Assembly: GCF_007859945.1 (NCBI RefSeq)
Contig: NZ_SJPQ01000001.1
Location: 186,001 to 250,000, forward strand
Direction of reading: 5' to 3'
Length of the DNA stretch: 64,000 bases
DNA from: Pseudobythopirellula maris
GTDB lineage: Bacteria; Planctomycetota; Planctomycetia; Pirellulales; Lacipirellulaceae
Shown here: positions 9,740-18,308 of the stretch, piece by piece
Layout: every line of letters starts with the position of its first letter
How positions within the stretch are numbered: position 1 is the first letter of the stretch
Made by a program: the position numbers and the translations under genes
The notes under the pieces: generated by a model
Databases searched by the model: none
The model's input: the letters and a program-made list of their open reading frames with translations, nothing else
Told to the model about the DNA's origin: nothing

Positions 9740-10600
9740 TCAGCCCACAAGATGCACCGGCTCGCCCGGCAGCACCGGCTCGAGGTCGGGCAGCGGTGTC
9801 TCGGGCCGGATCACGAGTTGCTTGGCCTCGCTGTTGATCCGCAGCATGTAGTTCGTCACGTCGTTGCGCAGGCGCTTGAATTCGGGGTTGAAGTTGAGCG
9901 TCGCGCGGTCACGCGGCCGGGGGAGCGTCACCGGGAAGTCTTGTCCCAGGTACGAACTCGGCCCCGGGGTGAGCGGCACGATGCGGTCGGCCATCAGCAC
10001 CGCCTCGTCGACGTCGTTGGTGATCATCACCACCGTCCGTTTGTCTTCTTCCCAGATGCGGATGATCTCGTCCTGCAGCACCGCGCGGGTGAGCGCGTCG
10101 AGCGCCGAGAGCGGCTCGTCGAGCAGCAGCACCTCGGGCTGCATCGCCAACGTGCGTGCCAGCGAGAGCCGTTGCCGCATGCCGCCCGACAGCTCGCTCG
10201 GCAGCTTGCTCTCCGAGCCGGTCAGGCTGACCATGTCGATGTAATGCTGCAGGTAGTTGCGGCGTTCGGCGCCCGACTTGTCGGGGAAGACCTGCTTCAC
10301 CGCCAGTTCGATGTTGCCCACCACCGAGAGCCACGGCAGCAACGAGTAGTTCTGGAACACGATCCCCTTGTCGGGCCCCGGCTTGCTGACGACCGCGCCG
10401 CCGATCCGAACCTCGCCCGAGTCGGGCTTCTCCAGCCCGGCCAGGAGCGAGATCAGCGTGCTCTTGCCGCTGCCCGAGAAGCCGATCACCGCGACGAACT
10501 CGTTCTCATCGACCGACAGGTTGGCCCCCTCCAACACCTCGTATCGGTTGGAAGGAGGGCCGAAGCCGAAGTTCACGTTGTCGAGTTCGAGGTAGGACAT
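9740..10600 (-). CDS. nrtC: nitrate ABC transporter ATP-binding protein with altered switch loop (NrtC-like)
   Basis: Second ATPase of the nitrate importer, 286 residues. Walker A is GFSGSGKST, the signature LSGGMRQR and Walker B LLLDEPLS. The switch position that is His in most ABC ATPases is Asn here (ITNDVDEA; the codon is AAC), whereas its partner keeps His. The C-terminus (residues 215-286) is a short tail, not a fused solute-binding domain. The two ATPases probably pair as an asymmetric heterodimer with the single permease encoded upstream. The start at 10600 is followed by a normal ABC N-terminus. Confidence 0.9.
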   Translation of the reverse strand: MSYLELDNVNFGFGPPSNRYEVLEGANLSVDENEFVAVIGFSGSGKSTLISLLAGLEKPDSGEVRIGGAVVSKPGPDKGIVFQNYSLLPWLSVVGNIELAVKQVFPDKSGAERRNYLQHYIDMVSLTGSESKLPSELSGGMRQRLSLARTLAMQPEVLLLDEPLSALDALTRAVLQDEIIRIWEEDKRTVVMITNDVDEAVLMADRIVPLTPGPSSYLGQDFPVTLPRPRDRATLNFNPEFKRLRNDVTNYMLRINSEAKQLVIRPETPLPDLEPVLPGEPVHLVG

Positions 10601-10608
10601 GGGGGGTA

Positions 10609-10697
10609 GCGGTCAGCTCTCAGCGATCAGCTCGTGGAAGGGGCAAATAGTTTGCTTGTCACAAAAAACTGACAGCTGATCGCTGACAGCTGAACGC
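10609..10697. repeat. 24-base inverted repeat between permease and ATPase genes
   Basis: Arms at 10609-10632 and 10674-10697 match at 22 of 24 bases when paired (core TCAGCGATCAGCT). The loop is about 41 bases. The element occupies almost the whole gap between two genes of the transporter operon, so the transcript would form a strong stem there. Confidence 0.8.
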
Positions 10698-10701
10698 TCT
10701 C

Positions 10702-12306
10702 CTAGATCGCCGTCGGCGCGCCGTCAAAGCTCACTAACCGTTGGAACACGATCATCATCCGGTCGAGAGCCAAGCCGATCACGCCGACGATGAACACCAC
10801 CACGACCATCTTGGCGAACGAGTCGCTGGCGCCATTGTTGAATTGGTCCCACACGAACTTGCCGAGGCCCTCGCTCGAACTCAGCAGTTCGGCGGCGATC
10901 AGCACCATCCAGCCGACGCCCAACGAGATCCGCAGACCCGCGAACACCAGCGGCAACGCCGAGGGCAACACGATCTTCAGCAGCCGGTCCCAGAACCCCA
11001 GTCGCAGCACGCGGGCGACGTTGATGTGGTCCTTGTCGACGCTCGCCACGCCGAACGCCGTGTTGACCATTGTGGCCCACAGCGAGCAGAGCGCCACGGT
11101 GATCGCCGAGGCGATGAACGCCGGGTTGATCTGGTACTGCCCCAACCACGGCAGGTCCCACAGCCACTGCATCAGCGGGTTCTTGTCGGGGTCGGGGATG
11201 AAACCGCCGACGATGATCAGCGCCACCGGCAGCCAGACGATCGGCGAGACCGGTTTGAACAACGCGATGAACGGCGTCATCGCCGCCATGAAGGTCTTGG
11301 ATAACCCGCACAGAACGCCGATCGGGATCGCGATCGCCGAGCCGATCAAAAACCCTGTGAACACGCAGAGCACGGAGCGCTTGATCTGGTACGGCACGGT
11401 CGCCGGCTTGGCGTAGGCCGACTCGTCGATCCGCTCGATGCGGTCGGCGCTGCGAACCACGCCGGTGGCTGCCTTGTACAGCCCGTCGGGGTCGGCGGCG
11501 TAGAGCTTCGCCTGGGCCGCCTCGAGTCGGGCCTCTTCCTTGGCGACTTTCGTCTCGCGGTTCGCACGGGTGAGTTGGTCGCGCATCTTGCCCAGATACT
11601 GCCGTTCCTCGGCCACGGCCGTCTGCCGGGCCAGGGCTCGCTCGACCACCGGGTCTTTGTAGCCGCGGACGAGCGACTCCTCGTCTTTGATCACGCGCAG
11701 CGCTTCTTTCGCCTCGTCGTTTTTAAGACGGTGTTCACGCACCAGCACGACGTAGGCGTCGCGAGCCGTTTGGTCGCCGTCGGCGGCAGCCGCGGCGGCC
11801 GTTTCTAGCTGAGCCTCACGAGCGGCTTCTTGCTGGTCGAATCGGGCTTCGGTCTCTTCAAGACGCTCTCGGATCGGATCGATCTTCACGGCGAGCGCCT
11901 CGGCCGCTTCGGCCTTAGCCTCGGTTACCGCCTGATCCGCCTCTTGCTCAACCGACTCCAGGGCGGCAAGCCGTTCTTCGACCTCAGCCAGCTTCTTCTC
12001 GCGGGCTGCGCCGGTGAGATTGAACGCCGCTTGCTTGTCATTCTCCCGACGGTGAAAGGCCCAGATTGAGCTTGCCGATTGCCAGGTCTCGACCGGGTTG
12101 GGCAGCTTGCCCGCTTTGGTTTGGATCCGCTCCGACACGAAGAACCAGGCTAGAACGAAAGCCGCGATCGCGAGCAGCGGCACGACGATGTACTGGCCGA
12201 TCTTCTTGATCTGCTTGTCACGCTCCTCGCCGTAGCACAGCAGCACCACCGGCGTGAGGAAGTTCAGTCCGGCGATGTCGATCGCCTTGATCAGCTTGTA
12301 TTTCAT
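10702..12306 (-). CDS. nrtB: nitrate ABC transporter permease with long coiled-coil insertion (NrtB-like)
   Basis: Membrane subunit of the nitrate importer. It has 534 residues where NrtB/SsuC permeases usually have about 250-300. A first membrane helix lies near residues 37-62, followed by the usual PNPVETW segment. Then about 200 residues (roughly 90-300) are rich in Glu, Ala, Arg and Lys with heptad-like spacing, predicting a long coiled coil. The standard permease core follows ([20 protein letters not shown]) with five or more helices and the ATPase-coupling loop around [19 protein letters not shown]. The insertion falls outside the conserved core, and its role is unknown. It follows nrtA by 64 bases that can form a hairpin. 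Confidence 0.88.
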   Translation of the reverse strand: MKYKLIKAIDIAGLNFLTPVVLLCYGEERDKQIKKIGQYIVVPLLAIAAFVLAWFFVSERIQTKAGKLPNPVETWQSASSIWAFHRRENDKQAAFNLTGAAREKKLAEVEERLAALESVEQEADQAVTEAKAEAAEALAVKIDPIRERLEETEARFDQQEAAREAQLETAAAAAADGDQTARDAYVVLVREHRLKNDEAKEALRVIKDEESLVRGYKDPVVERALARQTAVAEERQYLGKMRDQLTRANRETKVAKEEARLEAAQAKLYAADPDGLYKAATGVVRSADRIERIDESAYAKPATVPYQIKRSVLCVFTGFLIGSAIAIPIGVLCGLSKTFMAAMTPFIALFKPVSPIVWLPVALIIVGGFIPDPDKNPLMQWLWDLPWLGQYQINPAFIASAITVALCSLWATMVNTAFGVASVDKDHINVARVLRLGFWDRLLKIVLPSALPLVFAGLRISLGVGWMVLIAAELLSSSEGLGKFVWDQFNNGASDSFAKMVVVVFIVGVIGLALDRMMIVFQRLVSFDGAPTAI

Positions 12307-12337
12307 TGCGTCCGAGCGAACGGCCTGGGGTTGGTTT

Positions 12338-12362
12338 CTCCTTCCCCCCTTGGGGGAGGGAG
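12338..12362 (-). other. GC-rich hairpin between nrtA and nrtB
   Basis: On the transcribed strand the sequence forms an 11-base stem (CTCCCTCCCCC against GGGGGAAGGAG, one non-Watson-Crick pair) with a tiny loop. There is no T tract, so it is unlikely to be a full terminator. Stems after a binding-protein gene often stabilise its mRNA or reduce read-through, which would favour excess NrtA. Confidence 0.5.
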
Positions 12363-12370
12363 TAATGGAA

Positions 12371-13747
12371 TCAGTCCTTGTTGCCGATGGCGTGCGAGTT
12401 CAGGTACTCGATCGGCTTCTTGCCGTCGTACGAGACGCCGTCGATGAACTCGTTGGTGGGCGGCTTGTAGCCGTCTGCGCCAAACGGGAAGTCGCTTTCC
12501 TCGGCGAGCCCCTCGTCGATCAGGATCTGGGCCGCCTCGAGGTAAACCTCGGGCTTGTAGACTTCTCTGGCGGTCTCGTCGTACCACGAGGCGGGCTTGG
12601 GGTCGGTGATCTGGCCCCAGCGGCGCATCTGCGTGAGGAACCAAACGCCGTCTGAATACCACGGGTACGTTGCGTGGTATTTGAAGAAGACGTTGAAGTC
12701 GGGCATCGCCACCTTGTCGGTCTTCTGGAAGAAGAAGTACCCGGTCATCGAGTTCTTGATCACGTCGTAGTTGGCGCCCACGTAGTCGGGCCGCGACAAG
12801 ATGCGGGCCGCCTCCTCGCGGTTGACGAGATTCCCCTCGTCGTCGGTCTCGTCGAGCCATTTGCCCGCCAGGATCAACGCTTTGACGACCGCCAGGTGTG
12901 TCTGCGGGTTCTCGTCGGCCCAGTCCTGGGTGACGCCGAACACCTTCTCGGGGTTGTTCTTCCAGATCTCGTAGTTCGTGACCACCGGCACGCCGATCCC
13001 CTTGTCGACCGCGGCTTGGTTCCACGGCTCGCCGACGCAGTAGCCCTGGATGTTGCCCGACTCGAGTGTGGCCGGCATCATCGGAGGCGGCGTGACAGAG
13101 AGCTCGACGTCGGCGTCGGTGCGACCGCCGATGTCGCTCTTGGTGTACATGCCGGGGTGGATGCCGGCGGCCGCCAGCCAGTAACGCAGCTCGTAGTTGT
13201 GCGTCGAAACGGGGAACACCATCCCCATCTGCAGTTTCTCCCCCTCGTCGAGCTTCTCGTCGACGATCGGCTTCAGCGCGTCGGCAGAGATCGGGTGCTC
13301 CGGCTCGTCCGTGTCGAGGTCAGGGTCGTTCTCCTGCATCTGCTCCCAGATGGAGTTCGACACGGTGACGCCGTTGCCGTTCAGGTCCATCGTGAAGGCG
13401 GTGATCACGTGGGCCTTGGTGCCAAAGCCGATCGTGGCGGCGATCGGCTGGCCGCTGAGCATGTGGGCGCCGTCCAACTCGCCGTTGATCACGTTGTCGA
13501 GCAGCGTCTTCCAGTTCGGCTGCGCAATCACCTCGACCTGCAGGCCTTCCTCTTCGAAGAACCCCTTTTCTTTAGCGATGACGATCGGGGCGCAGTCGGT
13601 GAGCTTGATGAAGCCGAACTTCAGTTCGTCCTTCTCGACGTCGAGCAGGTTCTTCTCGGCGAGCGCCTGCACGCCATTTGTGCAAACCCCCAGGGCGAGG
13701 ATCGCGAGGCGGATCCACCAAGCGTGCGTTCGTCGTGGTCCAATCAC
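12371..13747 (-). CDS. nrtA: nitrate-binding protein of ABC transporter, NrtA family
   Basis: Periplasmic or surface receptor that should deliver nitrate or nitrite to the permease. The 458 residues start with an arginine-containing N-terminus and hydrophobic core, ending in an ALA cleavage motif near residue 30; no good lipobox is present. The mature part follows the NrtA/SsuA fold: [20 protein letters not shown] at the start, [16 protein letters not shown], and [12 protein letters not shown], which in NrtA-type proteins forms part of the ligand cleft. It is the first gene of the operon. A candidate sigma-54 promoter lies about 110 bases upstream. Ligand specificity for nitrate is supported by the reductases encoded downstream. 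Confidence 0.92.
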   Translation of the reverse strand: MIGPRRTHAWWIRLAILALGVCTNGVQALAEKNLLDVEKDELKFGFIKLTDCAPIVIAKEKGFFEEEGLQVEVIAQPNWKTLLDNVINGELDGAHMLSGQPIAATIGFGTKAHVITAFTMDLNGNGVTVSNSIWEQMQENDPDLDTDEPEHPISADALKPIVDEKLDEGEKLQMGMVFPVSTHNYELRYWLAAAGIHPGMYTKSDIGGRTDADVELSVTPPPMMPATLESGNIQGYCVGEPWNQAAVDKGIGVPVVTNYEIWKNNPEKVFGVTQDWADENPQTHLAVVKALILAGKWLDETDDEGNLVNREEAARILSRPDYVGANYDVIKNSMTGYFFFQKTDKVAMPDFNVFFKYHATYPWYSDGVWFLTQMRRWGQITDPKPASWYDETAREVYKPEVYLEAAQILIDEGLAEESDFPFGADGYKPPTNEFIDGVSYDGKKPIEYLNSHAIGNKD

Positions 13748-13856
13748 CGGGGGATTCCTCGTGACTCAGATAATCGATGGATGGTTTCGCGGTGCAGCGG
13801 CGCCATGTGGGCGGATCGCTTAACCGATCTCTCGCCGGTCGCTGCGTGCTGCGATA

Positions 13857-13872
13857 AGCAATTGGTGCGCCG
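13857..13872 (-). promoter_or_regulatory. candidate sigma-54 promoter of the nitrate operon
   Basis: Read on the minus strand the 16 bases are CGGCGCACCAATTGCT. They fit the -24/-12 pattern TGGCACGNNNNTTGCW with the invariant GG and GC separated by exactly 10 bases and an intact TTGCT. Three of the less conserved positions differ. Transcription would start near 13846, giving a leader of about 100 bases before nrtA. Confidence 0.4.
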
Positions 13873-14038
13873 CATCCCATTCAGCGCCCGGCCCGGATCG
13901 AGCCATATTCGAGAAATCCACTAGGAATAGCTCAATTCTCAGCTCGTAAATACCGAACAAGAATCACCCGAATCGGTCGGCGGCGCTGCGCGCTAGTAAG
14001 CTGTGCTGCCCGTTAATTGGGCGGCGATTCCCACCAGA

Positions 14039-14079
14039 CAAGCAAATGTTAATCGCGTGGCGCGGTTCTTATTTGCTTG
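14039..14079. promoter_or_regulatory. inverted repeat, possible operator or enhancer site
   Basis: Perfect 9-base arms CAAGCAAAT (14039-14047) and ATTTGCTTG (14071-14079) have centres 32 bases apart, close to three helical turns. It lies about 190 bases upstream of the proposed sigma-54 start, a usual place for an activator site, and about 310 bases upstream of the divergent regulator gene. Confidence 0.4.
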
Positions 14080-14391
14080 GAGCCGAAAGTGAAGGAGGCG
14101 TTCACACCGTCGCCACGAAGCCATCGCTCGCGAGCGGACCACACGCAACGGATCACGAATCTGCGCCTGCTCAACAACGCCATGCTCAGTAGGCCCATGG
14201 CGACACAGTCTTTACGACGCAGCACCCGGGCGCGTCGCCTTGCACGCCAGAAAAGTCTGCGTGTAATGACCGTAAAACGCCGGAAAAGCGATTCTCGGTC
14301 TAGTCGCTTAGGGTATTATTAATGGGTTTCCAATAGCCGTTTGCTATTGATGCGATTGCGTGATTCAGCCGTCATTAGGGGCTCCTGCTCA

Positions 14392-15276
14392 ATGGAAATG
14401 CACCAGCTTCGTTACTTTGTCGCCGTCGCCGAGGAACGCAACTTCACTCGCGCGGCCGAGACCTGCAGCGTCGCTCAGCCGTCGCTCAGCCAGCAGATCA
14501 TCAAGCTCGAGAAGGAGCTCGGCCACAAGCTGTTCGACCGCCTCGGTCGCCAGGTTCGCCTGACCGACGCCGGCCGCCTGCTCTACGGCCGCGCCACCAG
14601 CGTGCTTGAGGGCCTCGAGAGCACCCGAGAAGAACTCGCCGAGCTGGCGGGCGCCGGCCGCGGGCGTGTTTCGGTCGGGGCCATGCTGACCGCCGCCCCT
14701 TACCTGCTGCCCCCCGTGCTGAAGGCCTTCGGCCGCTCGCACCCGGAGGCCGAGGTGATTGTGCACGAGGGGATGACCGACCGGGTGCTCGAGGAGTGCA
14801 AGTCGGGGGCGCTCGACCTTGCGCTGTTGGCGATGCCGGTCGACGACGACCAGCTCCACGTCGAGCCGCTGTTCGAGGACGAACTGCTGCTGGCCGTCCA
14901 CCCGAAGCACCGTCTGGCGACCAAGAAGCGGGTGACGCTCGAGGACGTGATGGCCGAGCCGTTCATCCTGCTCGACCCGATCCACTGCCTCGGCAAGCAG
15001 GTGCTCTCGTACTGCCTCGGCAAGGAGTGCAAGCCGCGCGTCGCTTGCCGCAGCTCGCAGATCCTCACGGTGCAGGAGCTGGTGGCGCTCGATTACGGTG
15101 TGAGCCTGCTGCCCGCCTCGGCGGCGGCGGCCGATAAGTCGAAGTCGCGCTGCTACGTCTCGCTCTGCGGCGCCAGCCCTAGCCGCTCAATCGCCCTGGT
15201 CTGGCGGAGAAACCGTGTGCAAAGCGGCGTAGTCAAGGCGTTTGCCGACGAGATCCGCCGGCGTTGGACCTCATGA
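14392..15276 (+). CDS. oxyR: LysR-family regulator, OxyR type
   Basis: A 294-residue LysR regulator. Residues 1-60 form the winged helix-turn-helix (QLRYFVAVAEERNFTRAAE, then QPSLSQQIIKLEKELG). The effector domain contains HCLGKQVLSYC, matching the peroxide-sensing motif of E. coli OxyR (HCLRDQAMGFC), with cysteines at residues 199 and 208 and the same C-x8-C spacing. It should therefore sense peroxide through a disulfide switch. The frame starts upstream at 14341, but the ATG at 14392 gives the normal LysR N-terminus. It is divergent from the nitrate operon; whether it regulates that operon is not shown. No katG or ahpC is adjacent. Confidence 0.85.
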   Translation: MEMHQLRYFVAVAEERNFTRAAETCSVAQPSLSQQIIKLEKELGHKLFDRLGRQVRLTDAGRLLYGRATSVLEGLESTREELAELAGAGRGRVSVGAMLTAAPYLLPPVLKAFGRSHPEAEVIVHEGMTDRVLEECKSGALDLALLAMPVDDDQLHVEPLFEDELLLAVHPKHRLATKKRVTLEDVMAEPFILLDPIHCLGKQVLSYCLGKECKPRVACRSSQILTVQELVALDYGVSLLPASAAAADKSKSRCYVSLCGASPSRSIALVWRRNRVQSGVVKAFADEIRRRWTS

Positions 15277-15460
15277 ACGCCACTCAAACAGGCGCCACGC
15301 CCTGTTTTGGGAAAAACCCTATACCCCTTATTGGGATACGACTAGGCTACTAATCCAGGTGCTTTCAGACGTTGGATCGCCCGGGCGGTGGACTTTTCTA
15401 AAGGCGGGGAACGGCGTCGCTGCGCCGCCCTGCCATGCAGCTTCTCTTGGAGATCAGGCG

Positions 15461-17254
15461 ATGCGTGGCGATCACTTCTTCGGGCGTGGTGGGCTCTCGG
15501 TGCGGAGCGGTTGGCTCATGCCGGCCGCGATCGTTGTCGCGGCTGCGGCCGGTCAGGCCCGGGCCGGTTACGAACTCGAGCTGGTTGTTGGCGGCCTCAA
15601 CAAGCCGATCTTCGCCACCCACGCCCCCGGCGACTCCGACGGCCTCTACATCGTGCCGCAACGCGACTCCGGCCATGGCGCCGGGATCGGCACGGGCACG
15701 ATCGTCCGCCACGACCTCGCGACGGGCGCCACCACCGACTTCCTCCAGGTCACCGGCCTCGACACCGACACGCAGGGCGGCCTGCACTCGCTGGCGTTCC
15801 ACCCCGACTACCAGCCCGACGTCGAGGGGAGCAAGTTCTACCTGATCGCCCTCGAGCCGAGCCCCACCCCGCAGATCGCCAACAACACGCTCCAGGAGTG
15901 GGTGCTGGGCCCGGCGGGCGCGCCGCAGTTCTCACGCACCTTGATGCAGTTCCCCGGGCTCGAGACCAACGACGCCACCCACGCGATGGACTGGATCGGC
16001 TTCCGCCCCGGCGCTGTGGGCGACGAGCGCGACTGGCTCTACATGTCGGTCGGCGACGGCGGCGTGCAGTCGAACGACAGCCACTATGTGAACAACCCCC
16101 AAGACCTCAGCTCGATGCGCGGCAAGATGCTGCGGCTCGACGTCGGCGGCGCCGACGACCGCCCGGGCGACCCCGACCGCAACTACGGCTTCACCCCGAC
16201 CATCTACTTCGGCGACGACGAGGCGAACGACGGCGTGCCGGGCGAGACCGCCCCGGAGGTCTACTACTCCGGCCTCCGCAACCCCTGGCGGGCGAGCTTC
16301 GACCGCGAGACGGGCGACCTCTGGATCGGCGACGTCGGCCACGGCGGCGCCGAGGAGCTCAACTTCGTCGCTGGCGGCGTGATGGGACTCGACGACGGCG
16401 GCCAGTCGGCCGGGCCTGGCGCGGGTGTCGAATACGGCATCGACTTCGGCTGGCCCCGCCGCGAGGGCGACGAGCCGGGACGCTGGGGGCTGGCCAACGA
16501 CGGCGGCCCCCTCGACCCCGACGGCGAGGGGCCCCGCCCCGAGTCGATCGACCCGGTCTACGCCTTCACCCGCTCGGGCGACCCCGAATCGATCCGTTCG
16601 ATCACGGGCGGCTACGTCTACCGCGGCCCCGACCAGCACCCGGCGCTGCAGGGCCAGTACTTCCTCGGCGGCTTCGACTTCCCCGAGGCCAAGGTCATGG
16701 CGGCCGACTTCACGCCCAACGCCACCGGCTTGGGCGGCGACATCAGCTTCGACATCATCACCCCCGAGCTGCAGGCCTCGATCGCCGGCCAGGGGCTCGA
16801 GCTCGTGCAGCTCTCGTCGTTCGCCGAGGACGCCGCGGGCAACGTCTACCTGATCGACTTCGGCGACGAGTGCAGCAGCACCAGCGGCTGCTCGGCCGAG
16901 ACCGGCTGGACCGGCGTGCTCACGGAGTTCGGCACGGGCGAGGTTTACCGCTTGGTCTACGTGCCCGACCCGAGCGAGGGCGACTACAACAACGACGGCA
17001 TGGTCAACGCCGCCGACTTCACGGTTTGGCGAGACCACCTCGGCGAAGAGTTCACGCTGCTCAACGAGTCGGTTACCCCCGGCGTGGTGACCGAAGAGGA
17101 CTACCAGGTGTGGGTCGCCAACTTCGGCTCCATCTCGCCGCTGTTCAGCGAGGCGTCGAACGCGACGGTTCCCGTGCCGGCGGCGGCCTTCTTGCTCGCT
17201 CTGGCGGTGGGAGCTTTCAGCGTTCAGAGAAGAAAGCTGATTGCTGATTGCTGA
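15461..17254 (+). CDS. secreted PQQ-type sugar dehydrogenase-like protein with dockerin-like tail
   Basis: A 597-residue exported protein with a six-bladed propeller of the glucose/sorbosone dehydrogenase family. Family motifs are GGLHSLAFHPDYQ, containing the catalytic-type His, and SGLRNPWRASFD followed by GDLWIGDVG. Such enzymes oxidise aldoses using PQQ in the periplasm; the actual substrate is unknown. The N-terminus is a signal peptide (AAIVVAAAAGQARA). Near the C-terminus is a dockerin-like repeat (GDYNNDGMVNAADFTVWRD) and then a VPVP plus hydrophobic plus RRK tail like planctomycete sorting signals. The ATG at 15461 is chosen over an upstream one because GGAG lies 8 bases before it and the signal peptide follows directly. 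Confidence 0.85.
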   Translation: MRGDHFFGRGGLSVRSGWLMPAAIVVAAAAGQARAGYELELVVGGLNKPIFATHAPGDSDGLYIVPQRDSGHGAGIGTGTIVRHDLATGATTDFLQVTGLDTDTQGGLHSLAFHPDYQPDVEGSKFYLIALEPSPTPQIANNTLQEWVLGPAGAPQFSRTLMQFPGLETNDATHAMDWIGFRPGAVGDERDWLYMSVGDGGVQSNDSHYVNNPQDLSSMRGKMLRLDVGGADDRPGDPDRNYGFTPTIYFGDDEANDGVPGETAPEVYYSGLRNPWRASFDRETGDLWIGDVGHGGAEELNFVAGGVMGLDDGGQSAGPGAGVEYGIDFGWPRREGDEPGRWGLANDGGPLDPDGEGPRPESIDPVYAFTRSGDPESIRSITGGYVYRGPDQHPALQGQYFLGGFDFPEAKVMAADFTPNATGLGGDISFDIITPELQASIAGQGLELVQLSSFAEDAAGNVYLIDFGDECSSTSGCSAETGWTGVLTEFGTGEVYRLVYVPDPSEGDYNNDGMVNAADFTVWRDHLGEEFTLLNESVTPGVVTEEDYQVWVANFGSISPLFSEASNATVPVPAAAFLLALAVGAFSVQRRKLIADC

Positions 17255-17639
17255 TTGCTCTCCAACCCATCTCTCCACGCGGCCAAAAGTATTTCAGAAA
17301 CGCGCCGCTCGGTCGCCGTTCAGAAATTTTCGTGCGCATGGGACCAAGCGATCGGCTTGAAAAACGCAGCGGGGCGGCTTCGGATGGCGTGATCGGGCGA
17401 AAGAACGCAGCGGCCGGCGTCGATTCACACCCCTGCGGCGCCCAATTGTATTGATAGCCGATCGATCACCAAATTTCTGCAATCGTTCTTGGCCAGGCGC
17501 GCAGCAGCGATTCTTGGGCCAAAGCCATTTTGTCGTAACGCCCCCGCGGACAACGCCTTGCGACCGCCGCCGCCCGCTGCAAACGGCGCAGATGGAAACC
17601 GAAAAATTCATTCGCCAAGTTTTGGCCGGTTTAGAAAAT

Positions 17640-17738
17640 GGGGTGGCGGGGGGCGCCGCGAAGCGGAAGCCCCCGAGCAGCGCACCCCCGCTCTTATTGG
17701 CCCGGGGGCTTCCCTGGCGGGAGCGCCCCCGCCACCCC
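17640..17738. repeat. palindrome family A, copy 1
   Basis: About 99 bases bounded by GGGGTGGCGGGG and its complement, with inner arms around GCGGAAGCCCCCG and CGGGGGCTTCC. The same element occurs at 27237-27334 in the opposite orientation, with near-identical outer 40 bases on each side and a variable centre. It folds into one long GC-rich hairpin. Confidence 0.85.
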
Positions 17739-17762
17739 CACGCAGTCCGTTGGGATGGATCG

Positions 17763-17907
17763 GTAGCCCAGGTTTTCAAACCTGGGTCGCCGCAGGCGAC
17801 AAGAAGCACTCGGGCCGGCCGCCACACGCTAACGACGCCACCGATCGACAACGCCCTATGGCGGCTTCTTGTGGCTTCGCCACCCAGGTTCAAGAAACTG
17901 GGCTACC
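17763..17907. repeat. palindrome family B, copy 1
   Basis: About 145 bases. Each end carries GTAGCCCAGGTT and its complement around a nested small palindrome (GGTTTTCAAACC). Inside are GTCGCCGCAGGCGACAAGAAG and, near the other end, a related inverted stretch (CTTCTTGTGGCTTCGCCAC). Copy 2 is at 26464-26608. Confidence 0.85.
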
Positions 17908-18308
17908 GGCCCGCGCATTTTTCTTGGGCCATGTTGAAACACGCTTCGTCATGGCGACCAGTCTCGGGCGGCTGATGCCGGTCGGCTGAATCGAGGAGAC
18001 TCGCAGCAACGCACCGTCCTTGGCTGGCTACTCCTTCGCATTGGTCGTTCGGCTGCCAAGTCAACGAGACGTCATTGCCGAGCGGAAAAGCGGCGACGCC
18101 GCAGAGCGGTGTGCGGTGCTGCCGCGTCTCATCGATGGCAAGCGGCCGTGTGCTGTGCCATAGGTTCTTGAGCCGATCGAATCCGCTGAAGTGGCCTTCG
18201 GTTGCTAGTGCTCACCCCGCTCGGCTTGAGTATGATGGTGGATCACGTTGCTCGCCTCGGTCGGACGACCCAACTCCCCCTCTCAGCACGCTCCCTACTG
18301 AAACGGCA

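Larger units (their letters stand above)
13748..14391. other. divergent regulatory gap between nrtA and the OxyR-like gene
   Basis: 644 bases between divergent genes, with a lower-GC stretch near 13900-14060. It holds the candidate sigma-54 promoter and the inverted repeat listed separately. An 81-codon frame at 14077-14322 is arginine- and serine-rich with no recognisable domain and is not accepted as a gene. Confidence 0.6.
17255..18308. other. 1 kb gap holding two dispersed palindromes, no gene accepted
   Basis: Between the sugar dehydrogenase and the hybrid kinase. It contains one copy each of the two palindrome families listed separately. Open frames at 17294-17893, 17451-17975 and 17489-17989 run through the palindromes and show no domain. 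The kinase frame extends back to 18075, but the 78 extra codons look non-coding. Confidence 0.6.

Noticed and set aside
14077-14322. 81-codon frame between nrtA and the OxyR-like gene
   Set aside because: Arg/Ser-rich, no binding site or domain, and lies in a regulatory gap.
17451-17989. Overlapping plus-strand frames of 166-174 codons
   Set aside because: They read through two dispersed palindromes and show no domain, signal peptide or binding site.
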